Shown here: one piece after another, positions 16,195 through 25,526 of the stretch
How positions within the stretch are numbered: position 1 is the first letter of the stretch
How the letters are laid out: the number at the start of each line of letters is the position of its first letter
From: Lentisphaerae bacterium RIFOXYA12_64_32
Lineage (GTDB): Bacteria; Verrucomicrobiota; Lentisphaeria; Oligosphaerales; YB12-FULL-65-16
DNA: 54,513 bases
NCBI GenBank assembly: GCA_001803235.1
Contig: MHBL01000345.1
Span: 1-54,513 of the forward strand
Direction: 5' to 3'
Notes under the pieces: generated by a model
What the model was told of the DNA's origin: nothing
Seen by the model: the letters and a program-made list of their open reading frames with translations, nothing else
Database searches by the model: none
Made by a program: the position numbers and the translations under genes

Positions 16195-16307
16195 GTGGCT
16201 CGGCGCGTCTCGCGCCGAAGCGGGGTACTCGGGCCGGTCCCCGGCCGAGAACCTCGGTCCGGGACGGACCCGAGCACTCTGCCGCGGTCCCGGAGGTCCC
16301 GCGCCAC
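16195..16307 (-). repeat. Family F4 hairpin element (copy a)
   Basis: On the minus strand it runs from GTGGCGCGGGACCTCCGGGA to CGCGCCGAGCCAC. The copy at 34433-34609 (plus) shares the two ends and the CCGCTTCGGCGCGA block. Inside, a stem reads GGTCC...GGACC here and GGGCC...GGCCC there, a compensated base-pair change. Confidence 0.75.
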
Positions 16308-16486
16308 TGCCGCTCCGCAGGCTGTCCGGCACGGCGAGCCCCGAAGAGCAGGCGGATTCTGTCGCCCGCATCAGGGCTGTTTCCCACTGCAGCTTCACTC
16401 GCACAGGTCGAAAAGAACCGTCGCGCCAGCGCACAATGGGCGTGTTTCCAAGTCCGGTCACCGTGCCCGGGAAAGCGCATGGCTGC

Positions 16487-16643
16487 CAGGGCTGTTTCAA
16501 GATCGGGTCACGCCGCATGGGAACGCTCCGTATCGACGCGCGTTCAGTAGGGCCGGCCTGTCCCCAGGCCGGCCCCCCCCGGCGTGGGGACACGCCGGGG
16601 GTACTTGTCGGTCCCGCAGGCGGAGAATCTTGAAACAGCCCTG
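16487..16643. repeat. Complete F5 element with 17-bp terminal inverted repeats
   Basis: 157 bp bounded by CAGGGCTGTTTCAAGAT (16487-16503) and its exact inverse ATCTTGAAACAGCCCTG (16627-16643). It contains two hairpins, GGGCCGGCCT/AGGCCGGCCC and CCCCCGGCGTG/CACGCCGGGGG. Half copies form both ends of the window. It is non-coding and MITE-like. Confidence 0.85.
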
Positions 16644-16900
16644 CCTGGCTGCCCCGGGGCCTTGAAAAACCCACGCTCACGGATAAACCTAATAGCCGCG
16701 AGTCCGTACCGCAAGACACATCGTGTCAAAGGCCGTGTTGCGTCCGTCGCGGTCGAGCACGGCGTGGTGGGGCTCACGCACGGTCTGCCCAGCCAAAGGC
16801 GGGAGTCGGCGCAGGAGGTCACCGGGTGGAGCAGGGGGATGGATCTCAGGGGGTGCACCGGAACGTGCCGTCGACCACGGCCGGCGTCGTACGCGCCCCA

Positions 16901-18175
16901 TCACCGCAACCGCTTCACCAGCACCTTGCTCTTGCGGCCGCTCTGCTCGTGCTTCTCGCGGCGGGCGGGCGGCAGGTCGCCGGGCGTGCCCTCTGTGAAG
17001 CCGCCCTTGGACTGGAAGTAGTTGAACGCCTGGGTCGAGAGAGCGAACAGCATGTCGAGATTCTTCTCCCGGGCCTTGCTCTCCACGAACTGGATCATCT
17101 TGCGCCCAACACCCTCGTTCTCATGCGACGGGTTGACGTACAGGCAGGCGAGTTCGCCCTGCCGCTGCTCGGCGTAGACGTGCAGCGCGACGCACGCCAC
17201 CGGGTTGCGGTCGGTCTCGAACAGGTAGTAGTCGTCAAGCTGCTTTTCGATGTTGGCACGCGTACGCTTGACCAGTTCGTCGGTGGCGACGGACTGCTGG
17301 ATCAGCTTCAGAATGCTGCGAATGTCCTTCTTCATGGCGCGGCGAATCTGCTGGTATTCGTTGGCATAGATCAGCGTGCCGATGCCTTCGTTGGAGAACA
17401 CCTCGGCCAGCAGGCCTTCATCGACGCAGCCGTTGATGATGTGGACACGCGGCACGCCGGCCATGCAGGCAGCGGCGGCGTACCGCGCCTTGGACAGCAT
17501 TTCCGGGCCAAGCGCGCTCTTTGCCAGCAACTGGTTCAGTTCAGCGACGAGCATCTGCCGGATGAGGCGGTCGCCGCAGGACAAGCCGTCGCGCGTGGTG
17601 ATGAAGATCAGTTTGATGGCGCCCAGGGCCTTGGCCAGTTCGTACGCCACGGCGTCGGAGTTCACCCGGTACGTCCGGCCGTCGCCGTCGAACCCGAGCG
17701 GCGGCACCACGGGCACCACGCCCTGGCTCAGCAGGGACTGGAACAGTTCGACATCAATACGCTCCACCTTGCCGGTAAACAGGTGATCGATGCCCTGCAG
17801 GATGCCGACCGGGTGTGCGGTGATGGCATTGGTGCTTGCCGCGCGCAGGTTGTTGGCGCTGAGCCCCTCGAGAATCTCGTGCGTCAGACGGTTGGCGGCC
17901 GTCAGGGCGAGCTTGAGTGTTTCGGCGTCCGTGACGCCGGTGCCTTCAAGGTCCGACGGCTGAACCCGCTGTTCGCGGGCCAGCGCCTGGATCTGGGCCG
18001 AAGCACCGTGTGCGAGAACGACGCGAATGTTCAGGGACCGCAGCACGGCAACGTCCAGCAGCAGGTTCTGAAAGTTCTCGTCGGTCACCACCGCGCCATC
18101 GATGGAAACGACAAAGGTTCGCTCCCGAAACTGCGGGATGTAGCGCAGAATGCCTCGTAGGTCGGTCGGTTTCAC
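16901..18175 (-). CDS. argA: Amino-acid N-acetyltransferase (N-acetylglutamate synthase)
   Basis: A 424-aa two-domain protein. Residues about 1-280 are an amino-acid kinase-like domain (VVLAHGASAQIQAL; VVPVVPPLGFDGDGRTYRVN), and residues about 285-424 are a GNAT acetyltransferase with the acetyl-CoA loop NPSHENEGVGRKMI. This is the classical ArgA architecture for the first step of arginine synthesis, acetyl-CoA plus glutamate. The C-terminus has an extra basic tail (RREKHEQSGRKSK). No other arg genes are in the window. The spacers on both sides are repeat-rich. Confidence 0.92.
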   Translation of the reverse strand: MKPTDLRGILRYIPQFRERTFVVSIDGAVVTDENFQNLLLDVAVLRSLNIRVVLAHGASAQIQALAREQRVQPSDLEGTGVTDAETLKLALTAANRLTHEILEGLSANNLRAASTNAITAHPVGILQGIDHLFTGKVERIDVELFQSLLSQGVVPVVPPLGFDGDGRTYRVNSDAVAYELAKALGAIKLIFITTRDGLSCGDRLIRQMLVAELNQLLAKSALGPEMLSKARYAAAACMAGVPRVHIINGCVDEGLLAEVFSNEGIGTLIYANEYQQIRRAMKKDIRSILKLIQQSVATDELVKRTRANIEKQLDDYYLFETDRNPVACVALHVYAEQRQGELACLYVNPSHENEGVGRKMIQFVESKAREKNLDMLFALSTQAFNYFQSKGGFTEGTPGDLPPARREKHEQSGRKSKVLVKRLR

Positions 18176-18489
18176 GGTGTCCTCGGAAGGTGTCTAGGTG
18201 CTTAGGCTGTAGGGGTTTAGGCTGTAGGTCATGGCAGGGGACCTGGAAACTCACATTCGGTCGTCGCCTTCCGTTTTCCGGCACTTCGTCGTCCACCTTG
18301 TCGTCCACCTGACCGACTCGTCCGGCGCGTCCCGAGTCGACAGTCGCGGAATCCAACGCAGCGGACGACGAAACTGAGGAGTCTGTTGCTCCATCGTTGT
18401 CTGCAAACTGAACGTATGGCTATGCCCCGCTAATACCTATCAGCCTACAGCCTAAACACCTAGGCCCCTACAGTTTCCCTGGCCGTATC
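18176..18489. other. 314-bp spacer bounded by an inverted word array
   Basis: CTAGGTGCTTAGGCTGTAGG (18195-18214) is matched in inverse at 18444-18463 with one mismatch, about 230 bp apart. Between them is unrelated sequence with no credible gene. The arms could base-pair in an RNA covering the whole spacer. Confidence 0.7.
18195..18463. repeat. Long-range inverted word repeat
   Basis: The 20-bp arms (18195-18214, 18444-18463) carry one mismatch. The left side also contains a second partial copy, GGGTTTAGGCTGTAGG, so the arm is itself an array of the word TTAGGCTGTAGG. Confidence 0.75.
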
Positions 18490-19449
<960 letters not shown>

Positions 19450-19600
19450 GATGGGGTTCCAGGGTTCAGAGGTTCAGGGTCCGGGAGACTAAGCCCCCGG
19501 GACGGTCCCACACCGTAGACGCGATACCATGACATGAGAAGCGGACGGAGAACGCGTAAGTCCCGCTTCCGACACGTCGCATCAGAACCGGGCCGGGCCT

Positions 19601-20116
19601 CTACATGCCCTGGCCGGTGAGTTTGCGTTGCAGTTCGACCTGGAAGTCGCGCACGTCGTCTTCGTTGGGTTGCGACGAACCGGGCGCCAGCGAGAGGCCG
19701 AGCCGACCGTAGGAGTCGACGGACCACTCGCCCTTGGCACCGGAGGCGAACTGGACCTCGCCGCTCATGCTCGCACCCGGCCGCACGACTTTGTGGACGG
19801 TGATCTGCGTGGAGCCCTTCTTCCCCGCGGCCGCCATCTTGGCCAGGTCAGGGGTGGGTTCCTTCTTCTGCTTGGCGGCCTGTTTCTTATCGGCCTTGGC
19901 CCAGTCGACCTTGAGGTCTGAGGCAATCAGGCGCAGGTCGAGGTAGGTCATGTTGATGCCGTGCTGTTCGGCAAGCAGTTTCTGCAGGTCAGACAGCGAC
20001 ATTCCCTCGGACAGCCGTGCGGCGATAAAGCGGTTCCGCTCCTCGTCGTTGGTGATCTTCTGGACTTCGGGCTTCGGTTCTTCGGCCTGCGTCTTCTTGA
20101 ATAAACGATCCAGCAT
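19601..20116 (-). CDS. Conserved hypothetical protein of PVC-group type
   Basis: A 171-aa soluble protein. Residues about 20-66 (NDEERNRFIAARLSEGMSL, then LQKLLAEQHGINMTYLDLR) look like a helical, HTH-like segment. A Lys-rich linker follows (about 75-100). The C-terminal part has GEVQFASGAKGEWSVDSYGR and a helical tail. I recall this arrangement from Verrucomicrobia/Kiritimatiellae hypothetical proteins, but no function is known to me. The start is ATG 20116, preceded by GAGGAG; a longer frame would overlap the upstream kinase. Confidence 0.75.
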   Translation of the reverse strand: MLDRLFKKTQAEEPKPEVQKITNDEERNRFIAARLSEGMSLSDLQKLLAEQHGINMTYLDLRLIASDLKVDWAKADKKQAAKQKKEPTPDLAKMAAAGKKGSTQITVHKVVRPGASMSGEVQFASGAKGEWSVDSYGRLGLSLAPGSSQPNEDDVRDFQVELQRKLTGQGM

Positions 20117-20168
20117 AGTCGAACCCACTCCTCGCCTGGCTGTGGCCCGGCCTCCGGGCCAGCCCGCG

Positions 20169-21626
20169 TCAGTCGACGTTGGGGAGACTGGCTGCCGCGG
20201 CGGCCTGGCCGTGACGTTTCTCGCGTTCGTCCGGTTCGTAGAAGTCCAGCGACTTCGCCACGTCCGGAAATTCGTGCGCCAAGACATCTCGCGCTTCTGA
20301 CAAGATAACCCGTCCACCCTCACCTGTCATTACGCGTCCGAGAACTTCGATGTGTCGGACCGGCTTGTAGTAGTCGCAGTAGTGCGCCACGGTGTAGCCG
20401 AAGTAGCGGCCGATGGTCTGGTAGATCTTCCGTGCGCGTTCGTCGCCGGCCGCCATGAGTTCCTGCACCTTTTTGAGCCGCTGCGGCAGAGCATCGGCCG
20501 GTATGCCGGGCAGGTCGATGCCCGCCGCGGGGATCAGGCGCCCCACCGCCTGCTGCGAGAAGTAGTTGGCGCCGACACCGCGGTCCCTGGACCACTCGTC
20601 GATCGGGCCATTGGGATTGTAGTCCACCGGCGCGAACGCCAACTCGTTCATCCAGCCGCGGATGCGTTTCTCCTCATCCACGTACCCGGCCGCCAGCGAC
20701 GAGCCCATGGCCAAACCGAGCACAGCACCGTCGTTGAGCGCGATCGCACCGGCCAGCGCGGTCACGTCGCCGTCATTCTCGAGCCGCAGCGGCACCCCCC
20801 AGGCTTTCTCCAGGCGCTTGAACAGCGGCGCCACCTCGCGCTCGAACGTATCGCGCGGCGTGACGCCCCGGAACAACGAGGCGATGCGGACCATGCCGTC
20901 AACGTAGATGCCGGCTGAGCTGCCGCCGATGCCGCGAACCCTGGCGTTGGCGTCGACCTCGCGAATCTTCGCCTCGGCAGCGCGCAGAATCTCCATGACC
21001 TGCTCGTAGTGCCAGTTCGGATCCGTCTGCGGCTTCGGATCCCAGAGGTACTCTTCGCTCAGGATCAGGGTGCCGTCCGGCTTCAGGGCCAGCTTGCCGT
21101 CCTTGACCACCGCCACCTTGCGGTCGCTGGCGCCCAAATCGAACCCGATGCGCCAGCCTGTCCAATCCAGCTTGACAGCACTGCCCGGGTCTTCCGTGGC
21201 GGCCGGGGCCTTGTCGGGCGCCGTGCGAACGACGGTCATCGGCTGCCGGTACACCAAATCTCCCCACAACTCGGCATCGAAGGCGCGGCAGCCGGTCGCG
21301 GAGTAGCAGTACTGGAGAAACCGCGCCAGTTCCGGCGGGCCGCCGACCGTGACTTTCCAGCCGCCCCACTGCCAGAGCAACATCTTCACCAATCGCTCGA
21401 CGTAGAAATAGTTCGCCGCCGAGCGCGGGTGCTTGGGGTCGAAGACGCGGGTCTCGAACCGACTGACCTTGCCGGAATCGCGCTCCACGGCGATGACCAG
21501 CGGCACCGCCTTGCCGGACGCATCGACCTCCGCGAGAAAGGCGCGATTGGCCAGCACCGGCGGCCGAAACTCCGGGTCCAGAACGGGCTTGAAACGCGGT
21601 TCGACGAGCGGAAATACGGATTGCAT
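20169..21626 (-). CDS. ROK/hexokinase-like sugar kinase
   Basis: A 485-aa protein. The first about 165 residues are family-specific (FLAEVDASGKAVPLVIAVER; QYCYSATGCRAFDAELWGDL). A ROK/actin-type ATPase follows: IGFDLGASDRKVAVV for phosphate 1, LRLENDGDVTALAGA with the catalytic Asp, and LGLAMGSSLAAGYV for phosphate 2. It lacks the CXCGxxGCxE zinc site of most ROK kinases. It probably phosphorylates a sugar that feeds the neighbouring kinase/nucleotidyltransferase genes, but the substrate cannot be read from the sequence. The 52-bp gap to the next gene suggests co-transcription. Confidence 0.72.
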   Translation of the reverse strand: MQSVFPLVEPRFKPVLDPEFRPPVLANRAFLAEVDASGKAVPLVIAVERDSGKVSRFETRVFDPKHPRSAANYFYVERLVKMLLWQWGGWKVTVGGPPELARFLQYCYSATGCRAFDAELWGDLVYRQPMTVVRTAPDKAPAATEDPGSAVKLDWTGWRIGFDLGASDRKVAVVKDGKLALKPDGTLILSEEYLWDPKPQTDPNWHYEQVMEILRAAEAKIREVDANARVRGIGGSSAGIYVDGMVRIASLFRGVTPRDTFEREVAPLFKRLEKAWGVPLRLENDGDVTALAGAIALNDGAVLGLAMGSSLAAGYVDEEKRIRGWMNELAFAPVDYNPNGPIDEWSRDRGVGANYFSQQAVGRLIPAAGIDLPGIPADALPQRLKKVQELMAAGDERARKIYQTIGRYFGYTVAHYCDYYKPVRHIEVLGRVMTGEGGRVILSEARDVLAHEFPDVAKSLDFYEPDEREKRHGQAAAAASLPNVD

Positions 21627-21728
21627 CTTGGGAATCCTCCCCGAAATGCCGGCTGTGCGCCGGCCGCCGCGCGCCCGCGACGTCCCGCGGGCCAGAACAT
21701 GGCGTCGGCCACGGATCCGCCGGTTGGG

Positions 21729-22829
21729 TTAGCGATACTTGGCCACGATACGCGCGGCGGCTTCGTCCTGCTCCTCAATCAGCCGTACGCGTTCGAACTG
21801 AACTCGACTGCGATACATGTTGTGGTCCGGTTTGTGCGTCTTGAAATACACGTCGCCGTCCAGGTAATCGGTCAGGAAACGGATGCCGATCTCGAACGTG
21901 ATCAGCTTGCCGGAGAACGCGAGGAACTCGACCTCGCGCGGGGTCAGGAAATCGCGCGCCGCGTCGAGGTAGCCGCGAATCAGCGCCTCGAAAAGGTCGA
22001 GCTTGAACTGGACCTTGCCCAGGTCTTCCTCGTCCTCGCTGCCGGTGAACGTCGTGGTGCGGATCTGGTCGCCAAAGTCGTACAGCACCAGCCCGGGCAT
22101 GACGGTGTCCAAATCGATCACGCACACGCCACGCCCAGTCTTGTCGTCCAGCATGACATTGTTGATCTTGGTGTCGTTGTGGGTAACGCGTTCGGGCAGC
22201 TCACCCTTCGCCAACAGGTCGATGAGCGTGCCGGTCATGGCCTTGTGCGCCAGCGCGAAGTCGATCTCCCTCTTCACCTTGGCGGCACGATTCTTCACAT
22301 CCTTCGCGATCGCCTGTTCGAGCTTCGCGAAGCGCTTCGGCGTGTGGTGGAAGTCGGGAATGGTTTCGTGCAGACGCGGGCCGGACAGGTCCATGAGCTG
22401 CTTCTGGAACCCGCCGAACGCCTTGGCCGCCTCGTACGCCTGGGCCGGGCTTTCCACGATGTCGAACGTCCGGGCGCCCTCGATAAAAATATAGGCGCGC
22501 CAGAAATTGCCGTTCGGATCTCTGTGGAACGGCGCGCCGTCACGGGACGGAATGACGGTCAGCGTCTCGCGGTCGGGGTCGCTGCCGGGCACGCCAGCGA
22601 GCTTGCCGCGGACGTGTGCCGTCACGCGCCCGATGTTCTCCATCAGTCGCGGCACATCCCTGAAGATGTTGTGATTGACGCGCTGGAAGATGTAGCGGAC
22701 CGTGCCGCCGAGCGTCCTGAACCGCACCGCGTAGGTGTCGTTGATGTGGCCGGTACCGTACGGCACGGCCTCGGTAAACTTGCCGGCAATCTGGAACTGA
22801 CGGCTGACCGCTTGCAGATCGTGTGGCAT
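21729..22829 (-). CDS. Aminoglycoside-phosphotransferase-fold kinase, N-acetylhexosamine 1-kinase-like
   Basis: A 366-aa APH-fold kinase. GTGHINDTYAV near residue 25 is the nucleotide-loop region. The catalytic loop is THNDTKINNVMLD with Asp219 as base, and CVIDLDTVMPG carries the metal-binding Asp (239/241). This pattern fits NahK-type N-acetylhexosamine 1-kinases, which make HexNAc-1-phosphate for a nucleotidyltransferase. The next minus-strand gene upstream (23049-23966) encodes such a transferase, which supports a salvage route to UDP-HexNAc. Substrate assignment is by family resemblance. Confidence 0.82.
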   Translation of the reverse strand: MPHDLQAVSRQFQIAGKFTEAVPYGTGHINDTYAVRFRTLGGTVRYIFQRVNHNIFRDVPRLMENIGRVTAHVRGKLAGVPGSDPDRETLTVIPSRDGAPFHRDPNGNFWRAYIFIEGARTFDIVESPAQAYEAAKAFGGFQKQLMDLSGPRLHETIPDFHHTPKRFAKLEQAIAKDVKNRAAKVKREIDFALAHKAMTGTLIDLLAKGELPERVTHNDTKINNVMLDDKTGRGVCVIDLDTVMPGLVLYDFGDQIRTTTFTGSEDEEDLGKVQFKLDLFEALIRGYLDAARDFLTPREVEFLAFSGKLITFEIGIRFLTDYLDGDVYFKTHKPDHNMYRSRVQFERVRLIEEQDEAAARIVAKYR

Positions 22830-22868
22830 GGAGTCTCCTGTTGGCGGTAACTACTCAGGTAGGGAGGG

Positions 22869-23025
22869 TTCAGGGTTCGGTGTTCAGGTTTCGGACGGGG
22901 CGGCAGGTGGCAGGGGTGTCCGATGTCCGCGCCGCCTCTCGTCCGCCGTCCGATCGTCCTCGCCGGATGCCCGGCCATCATCCCCGTCCGTGCCCCAGCC
23001 TTAAACCTGAACACTGAAACCTGAG
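22869..23025. repeat. Inverted word array (TTCAGGTTT type)
   Basis: 22869-22891 and 23003-23025 are 23-nt arms, inverse-complementary with three mismatches, made of the words TTCAGG/TTCGG and CTGAACACTGAAACC. The same words occur at 19455-19490 and about 37615-37636. It lies between two minus-strand sugar genes. Confidence 0.75.
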
Positions 23026-23048
23026 ACCCCTGCACTCCCCGCGCCCCG

Positions 23049-23966
23049 TCACCCCCAAAGCTTCTCGGGGTAGAGGCCGGCGCCGATCAGGGCGCGAATG
23101 CTTTCGGTGACTTTCGGCCGGTCTTCGCGGTACGTCATGCCGAACCACTTCTCGTCCGTGCTCAGCACCGCGCACTGGCACTGGCCGCGTTTGATCAGTG
23201 TGTCGACCACCGTGGGGATGAAGAATTCGGACTTGAGTTCGGCGCCGCGTGTCTTCAGAAACTCTGTGAACTCGGAGCTCAATCGGTCAAACAGCGAGGG
23301 CGTGAAGCCCCAGTAGTTCATGGAGGCAGGTTCGTTGCCGGTCAGCGGCGTCCAGCTCCCGTCCGCGTCCTGGAACCGCGCGCTGCCGCCCGCCACTGCC
23401 TCGATCTTGGTCCGCTCGACCACGGTACTCAGGAAGCCTCTGCCGTCCGCCGTGCAGATGCCGCGCGCCACGGTGCCGTGCGGCGTCAGCGTGTTCGCGA
23501 GCCGGTAGGCGACCATGCAGTAGGTGGGCAGCTTGTCCGCCGCAGACCGTGCCTTCAGGAAATCGGCCAGCGTCTGGTAGGCGCCGCGGCCGTAGAAATC
23601 GTCGGCATTGACCGCCCCGAACGGCTCCCTGATGGCGTTCCGCGCCGACCAGATGGCGTGGCCGGTGCCCCAGGGCTTCTGCCGGTCTTTCGGGACGCTG
23701 AAGCCGGGGGGGAGATCGTCCATGCGCTGGAACACGTAATCGACCTGCATCCGGCCCGGCAGGCAGGTGTCGAAGTGCTGACGGAACGTCGCGTCCAAGG
23801 TCGGGCTGATCACGAACACGACCTTGCCGAACCCAGACTTCCATGCATCGTAAACCGTGTAGTCCAGAACGATTTCGCCGTTCGGCCCCACCGGGTCGAT
23901 CTGCTTGAAGCCGCCGTAGCGGCTGCCGATCCCGGCCGCCAGAACCAGCAGTGTCGGGGTTGCCAT
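23049..23966 (-). CDS. Sugar-1-phosphate nucleotidyltransferase
   Basis: A 305-aa NTP-transferase-fold protein with the signature LLVLAAGIGSRYGGFKQIDPVG at the N-terminus (G-X-G-x-R, then K) and the metal/sugar-binding VNADDFYG. It belongs to the branch usually found beside NahK-like kinases, consistent with converting HexNAc-1-phosphate to a nucleotide sugar. Its neighbours are the NahK-like kinase downstream and a DegT aminotransferase upstream. The specific sugar and nucleotide are inferred. Confidence 0.85.
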   Translation of the reverse strand: MATPTLLVLAAGIGSRYGGFKQIDPVGPNGEIVLDYTVYDAWKSGFGKVVFVISPTLDATFRQHFDTCLPGRMQVDYVFQRMDDLPPGFSVPKDRQKPWGTGHAIWSARNAIREPFGAVNADDFYGRGAYQTLADFLKARSAADKLPTYCMVAYRLANTLTPHGTVARGICTADGRGFLSTVVERTKIEAVAGGSARFQDADGSWTPLTGNEPASMNYWGFTPSLFDRLSSEFTEFLKTRGAELKSEFFIPTVVDTLIKRGQCQCAVLSTDEKWFGMTYREDRPKVTESIRALIGAGLYPEKLWG

Positions 23967-24036
23967 GGGTTGTCTCTCCGCGTCAGATGCCGTGCAAACG
24001 GCGTGAAAACCTGTGCAGGGTCAAATCGGGAGAATC

Positions 24037-24094
24037 GAGCGAGTCGACTGAATCGAGTCACTCGATTCCATCGATTCTCGTCGACTCCCTCGAC
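24037..24094. repeat. Nested short palindromes built from GAATCGAGT words
   Basis: GAATCGAGT-c-ACTCGATTC (24050-24068) is a perfect palindrome with a 1-nt centre, nested inside further GAGTCGACT/TCGATTCTC words. It sits in the spacer between the nucleotidyltransferase and the DegT gene. Confidence 0.7.
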
Positions 24095-24111
24095 ACCAAC
24101 GCCAGGCAATC

Positions 24112-25242
24112 TTACCGGTTCGCCTTGTCCCAGGCCAGAACCTTCTCGATGACGTAGTCCACCTCGGCAGCCGTGATCTCGGGGAACATCGGCAGGCTCA
24201 CGCAGGAGGCCGCGCTCTTCTCGGCGTTCGCCACGGACCCGACAATCTGCGCTTCCTTGCCCCACGGATAGCCCTGCTGCTTGTGGATCGGGATCGAGTA
24301 GTGCGTCTTGGCATCCACGCCGTTTTCCACCAGGAACTTGATCATAGCGTCGCGCTTCGCCGCGTCCTTGGTCTCGACCGAGTACACGTGGAAGACGTGG
24401 CGGTAACCGGGCTTCGAATACGGCAGGTCGATCGCCTTTACATCCTTCAGCCCGGCGGCATAGCGCTTCGCCCACTGGATGCGCTGATCGCTCCACGCCG
24501 AGATGTGCTTGAGCTTGGCGCTGAGCACGCCGGCCTGGATGTCGTCGAGACGGCTGTTGGTGCCGAGCGAGTGGTGATCGCGCTTGTTCGAGCCGTGGTT
24601 GCGCAGCTTGCGCACCGTCTCGTTGATGTCGTCGCGACAGGTGAACAGCGCCCCGCCGTCACCGTAGCAGCCCAGGTTCTTCTGGATGATGAAGCTGGTC
24701 GTGACCGCGTCGCTGAGTTCGCCTTGCTTGAACGTGTCGCCGCGCGCGTCGATCGCCTGTGCGTTGTCCTCGACTACCGCCAGGTTGTGCTTCTTGGCAA
24801 TCTTGCTGATCGCCGGCATGTCGGCGCACTGGCCGTACAGGTGAACTGGAATGATCGCCTTGGTCTTCTTGGTGATCGCTGCCTCAATCTTGGCCGGGTC
24901 GATGTTCTTCGTCTTCGGGTCGCAGTCCACAAACACCACCTTGCAGCCGGCGATCCAACCCGCCTCCGCAGTGGCAAAAAACGTGTTCGGGTGCGTGATC
25001 ACCTCGTCGCCCGGACCAATCCCCATCGCCATCAGCGCCAGCCAGATCGCATCCGTGCCATTGCCCAACCCGATCGCGTGCTTGCTGCCAAAGTACGCCG
25101 CCAGTTCCTTCTCAAACCGAGCCAGCATCGGCCCCATGACGTACTGCCCGCTCATGAGGACTTCCTGGATGTTCTTGTCAATCTCCGACTTCAGATTCTC
25201 GTACTGCCGGACGTGTCCGTAGAAACTGACGCGCATCGCCAT
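24112..25242 (-). CDS. DegT/DnrJ/EryC1/StrS-family PLP aminotransferase
   Basis: A 376-aa PLP enzyme. The PLP-binding Asp159 is in AVVEDNAQA, the Schiff-base Lys188 in TTSFIIQKNLGCYGDGG, and LRNHGSNKRDHHSLGTNSRL is the typical substrate/dimer region. The family transaminates nucleotide-linked keto sugars to amino sugars. The strong ribosome site AAAGGAG precedes ATG 25242. As the first gene of the minus-strand sugar run, it is likely driven from the intergenic region 25243-25526 shared with the divergent ROK repressor. Confidence 0.92.
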   Translation of the reverse strand: MAMRVSFYGHVRQYENLKSEIDKNIQEVLMSGQYVMGPMLARFEKELAAYFGSKHAIGLGNGTDAIWLALMAMGIGPGDEVITHPNTFFATAEAGWIAGCKVVFVDCDPKTKNIDPAKIEAAITKKTKAIIPVHLYGQCADMPAISKIAKKHNLAVVEDNAQAIDARGDTFKQGELSDAVTTSFIIQKNLGCYGDGGALFTCRDDINETVRKLRNHGSNKRDHHSLGTNSRLDDIQAGVLSAKLKHISAWSDQRIQWAKRYAAGLKDVKAIDLPYSKPGYRHVFHVYSVETKDAAKRDAMIKFLVENGVDAKTHYSIPIHKQQGYPWGKEAQIVGSVANAEKSAASCVSLPMFPEITAAEVDYVIEKVLAWDKANR

Positions 25243-25526
25243 GGTTCTTTCTCCTTTAGTGGTTTGGACGTGTCAAGTTATGGCTTGGGTGTGCCTAAGT
25301 TCCACGACATCACGTTTACCATACACGCCGAAGTAAACCTGTCAACACCATTTGTGACAAAATGAACTGAAACCAAGGCAATTTACCCCTCGAGTATCGG
25401 CCCAAACGTCTCAAATAGCCACGGCAAATCCTTGTTATTATCGCATATGTGAGATAAATTGGCTAAGGATCGGAATGCGTCGGACAGCGGAAACCGCACG
25501 GTGTGCGCAGGCGAGGGTAGACACCT
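25243..25526. promoter_or_regulatory. Divergent regulatory region between sugar operon and ROK repressor
   Basis: A 284-bp AT-richer spacer between oppositely oriented genes. The rightward promoter is listed separately. For the leftward operon I cannot assign boxes with confidence, although the stretch 25300-25380 is clearly AT-rich compared with the genome. Confidence 0.6.
25432..25460 (+). promoter_or_regulatory. Promoter of the ROK repressor with operator-like palindrome in the spacer
   Basis: TTGTTA (25432-25437) and TAAATT (25455-25460) are 17 bp apart. The spacer starts a 20-bp imperfect palindrome, TTATCGCATATGTGAGATAA (25438-25457, 16 of 20 positions symmetric), which also overlaps the -10. 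Its TTATC...GATAA ends recall NagC/Mlc-type ROK operators. It is therefore a likely autoregulatory site that might also control the divergent sugar operon. Confidence 0.6.

Larger units (their letters stand above)
16075..16900. other. 826-bp gene-free spacer: mosaic of repeat elements
   Basis: Between the URO-D-like gene and argA. In order it holds an F7-like piece (about 16120-16155), family F4 (16195-16307), another F7-like fragment with GCACAGGTCG (16388-16400), and a full F5 element (16487-16643). From 16645 to 16900 no repeat or gene could be recognised. A partial F5 end (CAGGGCTGTTTC, 16374-16385) suggests that elements have inserted next to or into each other. Confidence 0.7.

Noticed and set aside
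15136..16665. A 509-codon plus-strand open frame opposite the URO-D-like gene and running into repeats
   Set aside because: It crosses a real gene on the other strand and several non-coding repeats; no protein family is recognisable.
20117..20323. A longer form of the hypothetical protein starting at 20323
   Set aside because: It would overlap the upstream sugar kinase by about 150 bp; ATG 20116 has a proper GAGGAG ribosome site.
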